Origin: Glossina fuscipes | Lineage: Eukaryota > Arthropoda > Insecta > Diptera > Glossinidae | Reading direction: 5' to 3' | Assembly (NCBI RefSeq): GCF_014805625.2 | Contig: NW_023998465.1 | Location: 1,054,361-1,118,360, forward strand | DNA length: 64,000 nt | Part shown: positions 1-11,796 of the stretch, piece by piece | How positions within the stretch are numbered: position 1 is the stretch's first letter | How the letters are laid out: every line of letters begins with the position of its first letter | Position numbers and translations under genes: made by a program | The notes under the pieces: model-generated | Database searches by the model: none | What the model saw: the letters and a program-made list of their open reading frames with translations, nothing else | Told to the model about the DNA's origin: nothing

Positions 1-639
1 TTGTACATACATAAGTATATGCAATATTAAGAATATTAATTCTATGCAGCATCATAATTGAGTAACATGCTACTACACCTAATCTTTAATTTCATTCAAA
101 AAAGGACACGAAAAAAGTATACACAAAAATAAAAAAGCGATCACGTTGTCTGTAACTTATGTAATTTTTTCGATTTGTCAAATGTGCTTATATACGTTCG
201 TGTAAAAGAAGTGAATGCATGCATTTTGTTAGTGTAAGCACAAATTTATTATTTTGCACGAAAATATTATTGTTATTCGTTTTAATTGTTCTATAAATAC
301 GTAATAAAATTTTGCAATGGCAGTCAATCGACTAAAATCTTGTCTTGTTTAATTAGTTTCATGTTTCCTTCAAGTTCCAAGTGCTTGAAAGGAAAAATAG
401 GCAAAAGGTATAAAAAATAGTGTCAGTCCAAATGTATATGTTTGGACTGATCAACGCTAATTCACATGTTAACAATTTTGTTCTTTAAACATATTTGGGT
501 TCTATATTATAATAGGTTTTGTAATAACTATATGAATTTTTGTTGCTTTCGGATTTGTCATCCGCAAAGTGTTGTGTAGACCTAGCAGAAACTAGGTTGT
601 GTGTGTAGATGAAACATATCCTAACAATCAAAGTGTAGA

Positions 640-1600
640 TAATAGTACAACACTAGAATGCGATGAAAATTATATACATAATCAAGTGGAAGAAGAGTAA
701 TCCTTTCTTAAGAGGGAGGACAACGGTACTGACGATAATCATGAAAAGTGACGTCATTTTCAGAAGGAAGGACCCAGGAAGACTTAAATTTGCATGTTGT
801 GGAAAGCGGACAATCTGAATAAATGATATAACATCTTGAGTATTGTCTAAGTTCCATAAACAGAAAAAATGTTTCATTAAAGCCGAGTTTAACTAATTGG
901 AAAAATGCACTGAAGAGAGTGCACATCTAGTTATCGAAAAAAAGACTTCGGTTGATTTTCCAAACGGCCGGAAAGCCATAGGGTGAGAATGGGTGTTTAC
1001 GTTTAAAAGAAATAAAGATGATGACCTTGGAATATGCACAGCCAAATTGATAGCGAAGATATATATTTAGCAATTTAGTATTGATTACAAAGATGCTGTT
1101 TTTCTGTAGTAACGTGCTCTACAATGCTAACAACTACTACTATTTATCATAAAATGCATTTGGTTAAGGTGGACATAACGCACGTAAAAGATGATCTTCT
1201 TGGCTACGTGAAACAGTCGTTGAAAATGAGTTCTATCTGCATAAGAAGTAACAAGACGGAAAATTAAAATTAGCAATTTATATTAACGACACGCTCATTG
1301 GGAGCAAGGATAAAAATCTTCTAGGGAACACAAAAATTCAGATTACGATTGAATTTGAAAAGGTGGACAAAGGCCGCCCGCATCATTTCCTTGGAATGGA
1401 AAATGAATGGAACGAGCTTTGGGTTCTATTACTGTCGCATAAATAACGTAATAGTGTCTACATCCTTCCTGTCTGTTTATAAAAAATTTTATGGCAACTC
1501 GAAAATTCCACTTTAGAAGGGTTGCAGGCGTATGAGACCGATGCACATGCCTTTGCTGAGCTAGCAAGTTCGTGAAATGTAGGAGTGGATTCATATTTTT
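640..1600 (+). pseudogene. Ty1/copia-type reverse transcriptase relic
   Basis: Translating the plus strand across several frames gives the order expected for copia RT. There is a W-x-N-A-L-type segment near 890-910, then PNGRKAIG followed by W-V-F at about 960-1,000. A further block reads YLHKK, KLKLAIYIND, TLIGSKDK and HHFLGME between 1,225 and 1,400. The catalytic YVDD box is at 1,279-1,290 but reads Y-I-N-D, so the first aspartate is lost. Several frameshifts and stops break the frame. No LTR is visible on either side. The family call rests on the YVDD-LIGS context and the FLG(M/I)E motif. It is a dead fragment of a virus-like retrotransposon polyprotein that once copied RNA into DNA; its exact ends are uncertain. 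Confidence 0.72.
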
Positions 1601-2884
1601 GGATCACTGACACTCCTCAGACTATTACAACTAAATTGTACACTTTCCGTTACATCCATCTGGAGTATAATTTTTCGTATATTTTGTGCTTTAAAAGCCT
1701 GATCCCATGTATGTCTCCCTTATAGCTTTAGACATTTATGCAGTAAATGTAAAGCTGAATTTTCATGCCTGACATTGTCGTTTTGCATCTTTCTGTATAC
1801 CATACAGTAACACAAACAAATTAAAGTGTCCAGTTTTTAGGAATTAGTTTAATTTTTTGTATTTTTATTTTTCTTCATTCATTCATTCAAGTACATAAAC
1901 GTTACTTTTCTCAAAAACATATATCATAAGAAAAAGTTTCTTCTATTTCTCCTATATATTTCCCAATCTGTGCATTTTATTTAAAACTCAAATCTGTTTT
2001 GGTTGTCATTACAAATAAGCATAGTAAACTTCATTGAAAGTCATTTTTGTGCTTTTCTGTTGTTATTATTGTCATTGCACACTTTACAAATATGCATTAG
2101 TAAGATTTCGCAGAATTTACATTAGAATAGTATTGCAAGAATTCTTTTTAATATTCTAGACTTCACTTAGTGTCTTATTTTCTTAAGCAATTTCTTGATT
2201 TGTATTTTCTATCGTGGTTACATTCCCTTACGCAAATGGCACGTATTTTTTATCTTTTTTTTTCATTCACTTCAATAATTAAATAATTTTTCTTTTTACA
2301 TAAAGACCCTTACATTTTCAAACATTCACAAGTGAATGCTGCGGAGCGACTGAGTCAATCAACCACATAGACGAATTAAAATCGCATATCTTAATTTACT
2401 CAATATTTCTTTGTTGACGTTTCACAATATTTCAATGTGCGTTTTATTTCTTTTTCTTTCGCAACCATTCACTCTTTAATCGCTCTACCCCATCTCTCGT
2501 TCCGAAAATCGAGCTAAGGCCGACAAACCGACAAAAATAATGTCAAGACATCTCCCTTCATTAAATACTCTCCGCTCCGAGGGCTTAACAACCTGTCAGT
2601 GCATGGTTGCACTCTCTTTTTAACGCTAGAACAACTAAAACCGCTTATATTACATTTCCCAAAAGCAGTCGAAATGACTAATTAATTTTTAATATTTTTT
2701 TATATTATTTAAAGTTATATAATATGTTATTACTAAATATTAAATAATAAAGAAAACAAGAAAAAAGTACTTTACGCATTATTACATGCATTACGTAAAT
2801 TTTTTGCAAATTTAAAATTGAAATTAAATATTATACGTTTTGTTATTGTGACAAAGTCGCACTTGACAAATCCTGTGTCAGTTA
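1601..2884. other. A/T-rich stretch, no recognisable feature
   Basis: About 1.3 kb of A/T-rich sequence with T-runs and no open frame or repeat that I can assign. The only locally G/C-richer part is about 2,330-2,600, where I see no coding pattern. Confidence 0.5.
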
Positions 2885-3340
2885 GGATGGTTTGCATTTG
2901 GTGAGGTTGCAGCTGGCCTCTATGAACATTTTGGGTCTTGTAACATCAAATTTTTTGCTATTAGAAAATTTAATAGTTTTCGGTAAAAGTTTTTTATTAC
3001 TTTCATGAATTTTCACGAATTTGTGCTTCAAAGTTAGAACAGCCACTTTCTTATTTGATTTGGTAAGAAAACAATTCTTTGATTTATATAGCAGAAGGGA
3101 AAAACGCGGCAGTTTATCCATTTGTTGGTTGGCTGCTTTTGGTAGTTCGTTTCTGTTTCCTCTAATAGTCTCCACTAGAGTTTTTTTGAGAGCTTTTTTT
3201 TAGAGATGTGCTTTGTCGCTAGCGCCAGGCTAGTGAAGAAGTTGTCGGTCGTAATATTTCTTCCACATTCTATACATGGCTGGAGAAGTTTCATAACAAC
3301 ATATTCACTCAGAAGCTTTGACGATGGTCATTATTCATTT
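2885..3340 (-). pseudogene. piggyBac-like transposase, C-terminal half (relic)
   Basis: Read on the minus strand from about 3,340 downward, the translation gives ITTDNFFTSLALA, then a VETIRGNRNELPK segment, then SNKKVAVLTLKH and TIKFSNSKKFDV. These are the landmark blocks of piggyBac-type transposases in the right order: the D-N-(F/W)-F-T-S box with a catalytic aspartate near 3,245, the T-(V/I)-R-x-N-(K/R)-x-(E/I)-(L/I)-P block, and the K-K-x-V-x-(L/V)-L block before the K-x-G-V-D region. The G-V-D of the last block is degraded to F-D-V. One frame is open for 97 codons (2,885-3,175). The N-terminal half of the same protein lies at 4,310-4,885 in the same orientation, so this looks like one copy split by about 1 kb of other DNA that includes the sequencing gap. 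Confidence 0.75.
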
Positions 3341-3359
3341 TTCCCCAAATAAAGAAAAC

Positions 3360-3684
3360 GATTCAAAATATGCACAAAATATTCAAGCATTTGGAGCCTG
3401 CTTTAAGCACTCTTACTTGTTCAAAGCAATTGTATCGGCCCACGACAACACTCGATGAAGAGCATTGAAGCAGGTTTAAATAGGAGAAATATGCAAAGAG
3501 TACAAGTATTGCAATTACATTTAAGAACTCCACCGGTAATACGCTTACATACATAAGGTATAGCGCAAACTACAATTATAGTTGTACTACCCGTATGAAG
3601 CACAAGTTCAACTACGAACGTTGTAACCGCAAGAACTTTAATATACGCTATTGGAGCTGGAGTTACCGCGGCTGTTGGCACCAG
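3360..3684. other. Unassigned sequence interrupting the piggyBac relic
   Basis: This lies between the two halves of the piggyBac-like transposase, left of the N run. It is less A/T-rich than its neighbours and stays open on the minus strand into the gap. I do not recognise the translation. It is probably part of an insertion whose core is missing from the assembly. Confidence 0.4.
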
Positions 3685-4084
3685 NNNNNNNNNNNNNNNN
3701 NNNNNNNNNNNNNNNNNNNNNNNNNNNNNNNNNNNNNNNNNNNNNNNNNNNNNNNNNNNNNNNNNNNNNNNNNNNNNNNNNNNNNNNNNNNNNNNNNNNN
3801 NNNNNNNNNNNNNNNNNNNNNNNNNNNNNNNNNNNNNNNNNNNNNNNNNNNNNNNNNNNNNNNNNNNNNNNNNNNNNNNNNNNNNNNNNNNNNNNNNNNN
3901 NNNNNNNNNNNNNNNNNNNNNNNNNNNNNNNNNNNNNNNNNNNNNNNNNNNNNNNNNNNNNNNNNNNNNNNNNNNNNNNNNNNNNNNNNNNNNNNNNNNN
4001 NNNNNNNNNNNNNNNNNNNNNNNNNNNNNNNNNNNNNNNNNNNNNNNNNNNNNNNNNNNNNNNNNNNNNNNNNNNNNNNNNNNN
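3685..4084. other. Assembly gap (400 N)
   Basis: An uninterrupted run of N. Reading frames drawn across it carry no information. The round length of 400 may be a placeholder rather than the true gap size. Confidence 0.99.
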
Positions 4085-4309
4085 CCCAAATCGGACAATC
4101 CGAAGCATGTTAAATAAAGTCCTGAAGTTCACATAAAAATAATGGATTTCTTTTTCCCCTAACTAATATATTATTATTCCTCAATTTATTTTTCCCATCT
4201 TCTGCATTATAATTTGATTTAATTTTAATGCTCCAACAATTTGAATTGAAATAAATAATTTCAAAATTCGCTTTATTATCTTTCCCCTTTTTTCTTAGGT
4301 AGAATGACC

Positions 4310-4885
4310 TAATATGTTTGCTGCTGACATCTGATGCAAGCCAAAATTTGATGCTAAATGTTTTGGGTTTATTAGACCTGCATCTAGCTGTCGAGGGAAA
4401 TAACCAACTGTTATATTTTGCTCTGGTTTATAGCAAGCTTGACTGTTTGCAATGAACTTTTTTAATATTTCGAAAGCAAGGCAAATTTATCTGTTTTTAG
4501 GCGCTTACTTCTCTCGGTTCTTCTATCAAAACGAATAAACCGTAGAATTTGTTTAACTTTTCTCCAGCCACAGTTTTTCTATAAAATTTGGAATTTTGGA
4601 ACTTATTGACCATAAATATCTCTATTTTAAAGTTTTTAACTCGTAAGCTCCACGACCATACAGAATCCCAATAACGTTACTGTAACGTTTCTCCAAATTC
4701 GGTGATCTTCTTCTTCTATGCACACTCTTATATGTTTTATAAAATGGTTATCTATTATGAACGAAAATGCACCGACAACATTGTCTGTCATAATATTCCT
4801 TTTTGCATAGCTTGTTGGCGCTTCCAAATCCTTGAAAATACAAGTAGATGCTAATCTACTACCTTCATCAGATTTTAACACAAAT
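4310..4885 (-). pseudogene. piggyBac-like transposase, N-terminal half (relic)
   Basis: The minus strand reads, from 4,885 down, an 81-codon open part (IIDNHFIKHIRV, then NVTVTLLGF) and then, after stops and shifts, RFDRRTERSKRLKTDKFAL at about 4,480-4,545 and later K-H-L-A-S-N-F-G-L near 4,330-4,360. The strongly conserved piggyBac block (I)RFD-x3-(T/E)R-x2-R-L-x-T-D-K-(F/L)-A is plainly recognisable. The first part matches the position and pattern of the N-terminal domain, where a V-T-x-x-E-(I/L)-x-x-F-x-G block is expected. Two in-frame stops and at least one frameshift show it is dead. Terminal inverted repeats and TTAA duplications were not identified. Confidence 0.75.
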
Positions 4886-6639
4886 TAACGTCTGCTTTGC
4901 CCTCCTGAAAAATGTTTTCAGTTTTTTTCCACAGCTATTTCTGGCCATATTGAAACACTGCAATAGAACCTGCATATAGAACATGTATGCAGAACAGAGC
5001 CCCAACTATCATAAAAAACTTTGGAGAATCAGAAAATTTCGTGTACTTTCCTATAGGCATTTGTAAGTTATGCGTTCGTGGGATTCTTGCTTATATATCG
5101 TGTATATAAACATGTATGAAATAGTTGGCATTGTCAGCGATAACACGTGCGCAAATATTTATATTCAATATGGAGAATTCAGAGTTTTTCTACTTGGACA
5201 GTACATCAATTGGCTCTTAAAAAAAAAAAATAAAGTGACAATCAGACATGCTGAACTTATTTGCAAGCGTAACGAAACTAGCATAGTCCGAATGGCAGTT
5301 CGCAAGATTTGGATACTTAAACAATACAATGTGATCAAACGTAGCAATTGAGTTAAGCTAAAGAGAGTAAATATAGAAGGTAGGATAAAATCGTATATAC
5401 CCCTATAGCTCCTAAAAATACTTATCACTTAGTAAATTTATCAAAATAATCGACAATGTTAACAAAAGCTGAAGAAGGAAAACAGCTGTAAAATGTGTGG
5501 ACATAAAGCGTGCCAGTTGAATTAGATAGGAAAACAGCTGTAGAATGTATAGAAATTATGCAATTATGGGTTGTGCTCCAGGCATGATAATGATCAAGGG
5601 ACGGCAGCTGATGTCTGATCAGATTTGGTGAAAATTTTACGCATATACGGCGAAGAAAGAGCTGCTTGACACACGCTAGGCTCTAAGTCCTATAGAAACT
5701 ACTAAACAATTAGCCGACTTGGTAGCCAGTTGCCTGCTCCTTTTCGTTTCGATAAATTACAGCGACCCACATATGGGGCCAATAACACGTTTCAAGCTTT
5801 ACGTATATTCGTTAACAATGAGTTAAATGAAATTAACTACGGCATGGTTCTGGCAAATGATTGTCTACATCTGTAAGGTCGATTAGTAGCTCTCACCTTC
5901 CTTCTTTACGGTTTCTTTTACGGCATCTTTTATTGACGGCTTAGCGAATCCAGTACCTTTAAAATATTGCGGGTATGATGTTGTCCATGATGAGGAGATA
6001 ATGCAATCAATTAATTCAAGCAGTTGGAAACAACTACATAGACATGTTTTTTTACCAGGCGAAGAAGAAATAACGCACAAGAGTCGCAGTCGTTCGGCAA
6101 AACTTATAGCCGCGGTTAAACTTAAGTAATGGGAATAAAATTTACATTTTTTAACGCTTTTCTCACAAAATATGCTTTAATTGCATTAAGTTGAAAAATT
6201 CACCAGACAAAAAACAAGTAAATCGTGGCAGGTGTTAAAAAACTATTTTAGATGAAATTTGTGCTTGCGTTGATATAAGGAAGAAATATACTAAGTTGTA
6301 TAGAAACCAAAAACAGTTGTATTCATATATGAAATAAACACTTGGGATAGGACACGAAACGTAATTGACGTATTACATTGCGTTACGAATTTATTAACAG
6401 AACACTCTGTCAAATAAACATCCCTTAATCGGTTGCCTTACTATCGATAAGGATTATCTACTTTTTTACCATTATTGAAACGTGTTTATTAGAAATAATT
6501 ATCAAAAGAGATGATATACCCACATTTATTTAATAGTTTGATGACGATCGCCGGCTTCTTTGCTTCCTGTGGAAAACAGGCAGAATAACAGTGGTATTAA
6601 ATCAAAAAAAAAAAAACCATTAGGGATGTGCATCAAGAA
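4886..6639. other. Intergenic-like sequence, no supported gene
   Basis: Short open frames at 5,070-5,428 and 5,883-6,080 have no recognisable motif and A/T-driven composition. I see no repeat, terminator-like structure or transposon motif that I can defend here. Confidence 0.4.
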
Positions 6640-7060
6640 ATTGGCTGGAATATCTGTTTTGGTGATCAAATTATTTGGGATCACATGTTATGTTGCATCG
6701 TTGATGGTGTGTTGGGCTGTGCTATCTATGATTGTGTAATGTTGTTTCAAACTGTTGAGATCTGCTCTGAGGGTTAATGAGGAGTAAGTAAATTTCTTCT
6801 GGTTTCATTACGTCCGGTTTTTTTCGAGCATCTTGCAGGGGGCAGAGCTTTTGTTATTATGTTTATCTTCTCTATTAGTTTATGCTTCCGGTCTAATACA
6901 AATACAAATAGTTTACTTACACTTGTTACTTCGTACTCTTTTGTTACTACTTTTAATGTTTTGTTTAATGGTTTTGGGATAAGGTGCGCAAAGTTGAAGT
7001 TTTCATAAGACATTATTGGGATTAGTATGTCGAATATAATATTTGTGTTGTTGTAAATAT
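6640..7060 (-). pseudogene. Unassigned retroelement-like coding fragment
   Basis: The minus strand has a 79-codon open frame (6,774-7,013). In a shifted frame it continues to about 6,640 with a plausible coding texture (a leucine/aspartate-rich stretch, then N-N-L-I-T-K-T-D-I-P). The flavour, with its Lys, Asn and Ile-rich helices, is like errantivirus gag or envelope protein, and an errantivirus envelope relic lies 2 kb away on the same strand. I could not match a specific domain. If it is not retroviral it is a chance frame. Confidence 0.25.
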
Positions 7061-7419
7061 TGTCACAACTTTGACATTAGTGGGGTGAGTTGATTTATAC
7101 TTTGTGCATTTACAGGTAGAATAATATTGTTCAACGCTGTGCAGTTGGTGCGGTATTTGGTCACTATCCTACCCTATATATCCTCAGTTATTTTGGCTGA
7201 TGGCGTCGGCAAGAACGGCAGTACAGTAGCAGTAAGTGCTTTGCATAAGGTCTATTTTTATAGTAGTAGAAACTCCCTCCCTTTTACACCACTTCTGTTA
7301 ACCGTCTCTTAATTGTCTAATTAATTCAAATTATATCATTTTTGCCCAACCATCTCTTCATCGCGTAGCTGTTACATAAAAATTGAACCAAAAAGCGCTC
7401 CAACGTTATCTTAGAATTT

Positions 7420-7890
7420 CTAAGAAGCATTCCAACAGTCTCTCACTCAGAATGTGTATGAGAAAAAGTACATCTCTGTTTTGATACGAGTAAACAAAAG
7501 CTGAGATAAATTTCTTCCCATAGAAGCATTCTCCAACAGTCTTCATGCTGTCGTTGGGGTGTATACAACCAACTTCAGCGTGTTACTCAATTGAAATAAA
7601 GAAAAGAGTCAAACATAACCTAGAAAGCAAAAAAATCAAAAAATTTAGTAAAAAAAGCATCATTATTTCATCATCACGTGAAATTATGAATATCAGCAAT
7701 GCATTTCTATATAGTTACTGGATTATGGATCTAAATTTAAGTTAAAAGGTCCAATCCATATCAAATACAAACAAAAAAATAAATAAAAAATAGAAGCATT
7801 CTCTCTCAGGATTTGTAAAAATCAAACGTAGTGTCTCTAAAAATGAACAAAAGTCACTCAGAATGTGTATGAGAAAAAATACATCTGTTT
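7420..7890 (+). repeat. Local imperfect repeats with a 'CACTCAGAATGTGTATGAGA' core
   Basis: The 20-bp core occurs at about 7,444 and again at about 7,856, both followed by an A-run and TACATCT. A second short unit, AGAAGCATTC, occurs at about 7,424, 7,523 and 7,791 next to AACAGTCT or CTCTCAGG. The pieces are shuffled, which suggests a partly duplicated and rearranged repeat. Confidence 0.6.
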
Positions 7891-8090
7891 TTTTAATTAC
7901 TTTGATTACAAGGAAAAGCCAAGTTTTAACCATTCAAAAGCGTTGCTTGTCTGTAGGTTAAGTTAGTATGAAACCTTCAATGTTTCTAAGATGTTCAAAC
8001 ATCCTTTTTTTATATATTATATTTTAAATGAACTTTATTGTATAGAGCTTCCGTTTCTGGCAAAAACTTTTTCTTTAGAGGCAATTTCGA

Positions 8091-8471
8091 TTAAGGGAAC
8101 ACTGCAACAGATGAAATACAGGGCATCAGGTACCACGGGGCGAAACTCCCGTCCGCATAAAAATTTCCTAGCCAAGCTCTATCATTTTCTACGGAACTGT
8201 TAAAGGCATATGTTATTTGGTATTGGTGAAAAGGTAATGAATTCTTCAATTTAGAACGTTTCAACTGCGCACTTTTTGTCATGACGTAGGGTGAGTCCGG
8301 CGCAGCAGCGTTGTTACTCCCAACTTTCTCAGGTCTCCTTCGCAAGTTATTGTCGTAAGTGTCGGTAAACAATAGACAACAATATTGTAAGATATTAGCC
8401 GTATTGTGGATGACACTTGTGGATATAAAAGAAGTCGACTTTCTTTTTAAAAATGGCTCAATATGTTGCAA
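8091..8471 (-). other. 126-codon open frame, unrecognised
   Basis: This open frame has no motif I recognise, no convincing start context and no membrane segment. It ends near a 31-bp minisatellite. Its amino-acid mix is not obviously A/T-noise, so I list it, but a chance frame is the likelier explanation. Confidence 0.12.
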
Positions 8472-8542
8472 TAACTTTGACGTCTGGCAACTCTATAAAA
8501 TTGTGGAGAGAAACAATTTACAATTTACTTACACGAGCTTGC

Positions 8543-8622
8543 TTAACAGATCTGTGTTACATAGCTTTGTGATTTAACAGATCTTCGTTATATTGCCTTG
8601 TCAATTAACAGATCTGCGATAC
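8543..8622 (+). repeat. 31-bp minisatellite, 2.6 copies
   Basis: Units start at 8,543, 8,574 and 8,605, each beginning TTAACAGATCT followed by a variable GTGTTA, TCGTTA or GCGATA. Units 1 and 2 are each 31 bp and clearly homologous; the third is cut after 18 bp. Each carries the palindromic BglII-type hexamer AGATCT. Confidence 0.85.
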
Positions 8623-9129
8623 TTAAATATAAGTTACGCTAATATCACAGACACATACATTAAGTTCGAAATAAGTATTCTTTTCCAGTATTAAAAAAAA
8701 GTAAACAATAAAAGAAGAGAAATCTAATCACTATAAAGTGCGTATGTGCAAGAAACTAAGAAAAGGGCACATTCTAACCATTCTATTCAAGGTAATTTAA
8801 TTTATGCGGAACTAATAAATATTCCTTTAAATAATCAGAAAATATAATTAAAGGACATATAAGCCACAAATCTATTGGCTTAGTCCATCTCCTTGTTCAA
8901 CATACCAAAAAAAAAAAAAAAAAAAATATAATTAAAAATAATACAAATGAAATTTTTATAGAAAAATTTTATATCCTGCGAATCTATGATAACACATGAA
9001 TATAAGTGAAAATAACATTATTACTAACGATGAATAAGAAATCTATATTGGCTTACAAAGAGGATCGCATATTAACAACACAGTTGAAAAAACTTTCGGA
9101 ACACAAATATCAATGTAATAATGCAAGTT

Positions 9130-9840
9130 TATTGGACCCTTAGCTGCAGCCATGGTGGAATTGTTTGGTCTCGAAAACTCCTCTGTGGTTGGCTCCGAAT
9201 TTAATTACAATTGTCGGTCTAATAGTAGTGTGTTAGTGTTAGTTCTAGTAATTGGTACATGTGCTCTCCTGAAAGTAAGTCAATTTCACCGTTTAATGTA
9301 TTTTGTATACGCGTCAGTTCTGTTGGGTCTAGAATTAGTTTTGGGAATGATGTTGGGTTTGGCTACTATTAATGCTTCTGGTATTCTATTTAAGTGTTGT
9401 GTTAATGTATCAGTGATGTAGTTTACTTGGTTGAGTTTTTGAATTTCTGTGAGTGTATTAATCGCGCGGTTGAGTGAGTTTCGGGGTTTGTTCTTGGATG
9501 TTCTCAAAGGATTTTGCTACGTTCTCTTGCTCTATATAAATATGTTTTGTTATTTTCTGGAATCTACTGATCATGTTTGTGTTGAATATGACTTGATTGT
9601 CTAGTATGGTATTAATCTTCTTGTTCTGGTTAGTTAAGTCGTTTATTTCCTAATTAATTCTTTCAGCGTCCGTGCAGTTCATATTTCCCATGATAAATTT
9701 TATAGTCGACCCTAAGCCGGTTATAAGTCCTTTTTTTCTACTTTTTGCTAGTTCTCTGAATTTTGGACTGGTTGTGTTTATTGCTGCTTTTATAAAGCTT
9801 GAAATTGAATTGATAGTCATTGAATATATACGCGATCAAA
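9130..9840 (-). pseudogene. Errantivirus-type envelope (env) relic, transmembrane-subunit region
   Basis: Read on the minus strand from about 9,800 to 9,490, one frame carries a short basic stretch (Arg-Lys-Lys) directly followed by a Gly-Leu-rich hydrophobic stretch, then a long polar heptad-like helix. That is the arrangement of the cleavage site and fusion peptide of insect errantivirus Env proteins (gypsy, yoyo and ZAM type). An in-frame TAG lies at 9,650-9,652. A frameshift near 9,490 moves the frame to the open run 9,286-9,507, which continues the helical region. The downstream part near 9,130-9,280 is degraded. No gag or pol of the same copy is adjacent; the gypsy-type pol relic of the window is 11 kb away in the same orientation. 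It is a dead endogenous copy. Confidence 0.6.
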
Positions 9841-9849
9841 TTTAATTCT

Positions 9850-10968
9850 CCACAATCCAACAACCAGGTAGATCGCGGGAATTCACCGAATTTAATTTGC
9901 GCATAGCGCGAATGGTTGGATTAAGATGATAATTTGAAAAAAACAGTTAAAAATTTATTTTCAATTTTTTTATCTATCCTTGACATGATTTTATCCATTA
10001 CATAACATGGCAATCCTGATTTGATTGCATCACTACATGATTTGCCCCTACGCCCTCAATATCCATGCTGCTAGTCTAGTAGTAACCAAATTTTGTAGTA
10101 ACTTGGGACTTATGTGAGATTTTGAAGAACCGTAGCACTGAAAACTCAGCTGACAAACAAAATTTGGATAAGTCATCTTGCACCACTTTACGAAGCGATA
10201 ATAAGTAAAAACACTATATATAATTGTCCACAGCTTATCATTAAACGCCTTACTATCCTACGGTGAAGTGCACGAATAAGCGGTAGGATACGGACAAATT
10301 TCGGATAGCGTCCGTCCTCGGGCAAACATTTCATTGTACCAAATTTAATCAAAATATCTCAAAGATGCGATCTGTAAGTTGAATACAAAAAGCAAGCGGA
10401 CACGAAATCTCAAACCGATTCAGAAAGTGATACTGAATAAGTCGGTATGATAAAAAGTGGGTCCACATAAAGCCCTTCAATGTGTTGCACACATCCATAC
10501 AAACGTACGCTCTTGTACGACAAGTGGTGTAGATTACACAAGATGATACAGAAAGGGATCAAAGGTAATTTGAGGTATTGAGGGAAGGTGATAAGAAATA
10601 GTCCGAAAGGACTATCAGTTGATCATTCTCTCTGTAGCTAAAAATACATATCAGTGGTGGCGTATAGTTTAGTCGCGAAATAGAAAATAGTTTTAAGTTA
10701 TTTATTTATGAATAAAAATGTGCGAACTAGTTGGAGCTCTAGTCAAGTTTCAGCATCTAATATTAGATAAATGTAGTGTATTAAATGATTTTTAAAAAAA
10801 AGCTGCATATTAGTTGCGACAGAATAAAGCAGCATAAGGTCACACCCGAAGGTCCCAAAATATTTTGTTTTCTTAAATCATAAATTGTCTTGGAAAGAGT
10901 CCTCGAGTGGCTGAGTTTACCCTGCCCAAGAAGACTAGGTACAATATAAAAGGCGCTATAAGCGTCCA
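9850..10968. other. No supported gene
   Basis: This part contains a short inverted motif around GATCGCGGGAATTC at about 9,870 and a simple A/T-rich remainder. The 80-codon frame on the minus strand at 10,781-11,023 runs into the minisatellite and looks like a by-product of it. Confidence 0.4.
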
Positions 10969-11395
10969 ATTTGTTTACAATCTTTAATAATTGTTCAAGT
11001 ATTTGTATAAAAATTGCGAGCATCTGAGAATAAGCGTATAAAAATTTGCCGCCAACTGAAAATGATTCTCAATAATTCCAAACATGTGAGAATAAGCGTC
11101 CAATTTGTTTACAATTTTTAATAATTGTTCAAGTATTTGTATAAAAATTGTGAGCATCTGAGAATAAGCGTATAAAAATTTACCCCCAACTGATAATGAT
11201 TCTCAATAATTCCAAACATGGAGAATAAGCGTTCAATTTGTTTACAATTTTTAATAATTGTTCAAGTATTTGTATAAAAATTGCGAGCATCTGAGAATAA
11301 GCGTATAAAAATTTGCCGCCAACTGAAAACGATTCTCAATAATTCCAAACATGTAAGAATAAGCGTCCAATTTGTTTACAATTTTTAATACATAT
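10969..11395 (+). repeat. Minisatellite array with 'GAGAATAAGCGT' core, about 130-bp period
   Basis: The core GAGAATAAGCG(T/C) recurs at about 11,029, 11,090, 11,158, 11,221, 11,295 and 11,354. It alternates between two contexts: '-TATAAAAATTTGCC' and '-TCCAATTTGTTTACA'. This gives a higher-order unit of about 130 bp, present about three times. Each unit also contains ATTCTC, the reverse complement of GAGAAT, so the monomer can form a hairpin. The same repeat family makes a second array at 55,297-55,650. Confidence 0.85.
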
Positions 11396-11796
11396 GTTTT
11401 ATTCAACATTGTCGTCAGAGAACAAAAGCTGACCCAACTCGTTTGAATGTATTTGAACTTCGAATATGGTAACTTGTGAGACTAACTAAATGAACGAACT
11501 TCGAATTTGTTAACTTGAGAGAGTAATTAAATGAGCGACCACCATTGCTTATGCCTAAGTTTGGAAAGCTGTAGCTCCGATTATAAGCAAACCTTTTTTA
11601 ATTTTGCTATATACAAATAAAATATTTTTTTATTTTCACTGACTTCATTTTCACATCAATCCGTACTGGATAGAACATAGAAAATTCTAAATATCTACGT
11701 ATTATAATGTTTCATACGGCTTTTTTTGTTGGCAAAAAAGAAGGTAACATTCCATCTTCAAAATCGTTCGTTTCTTTTTGACTTCAAGGGGAAAAT

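Noticed and set aside
3421..4136. Long open frames spanning 3,421-4,136
   Set aside because: They are open only because they cross the N run.
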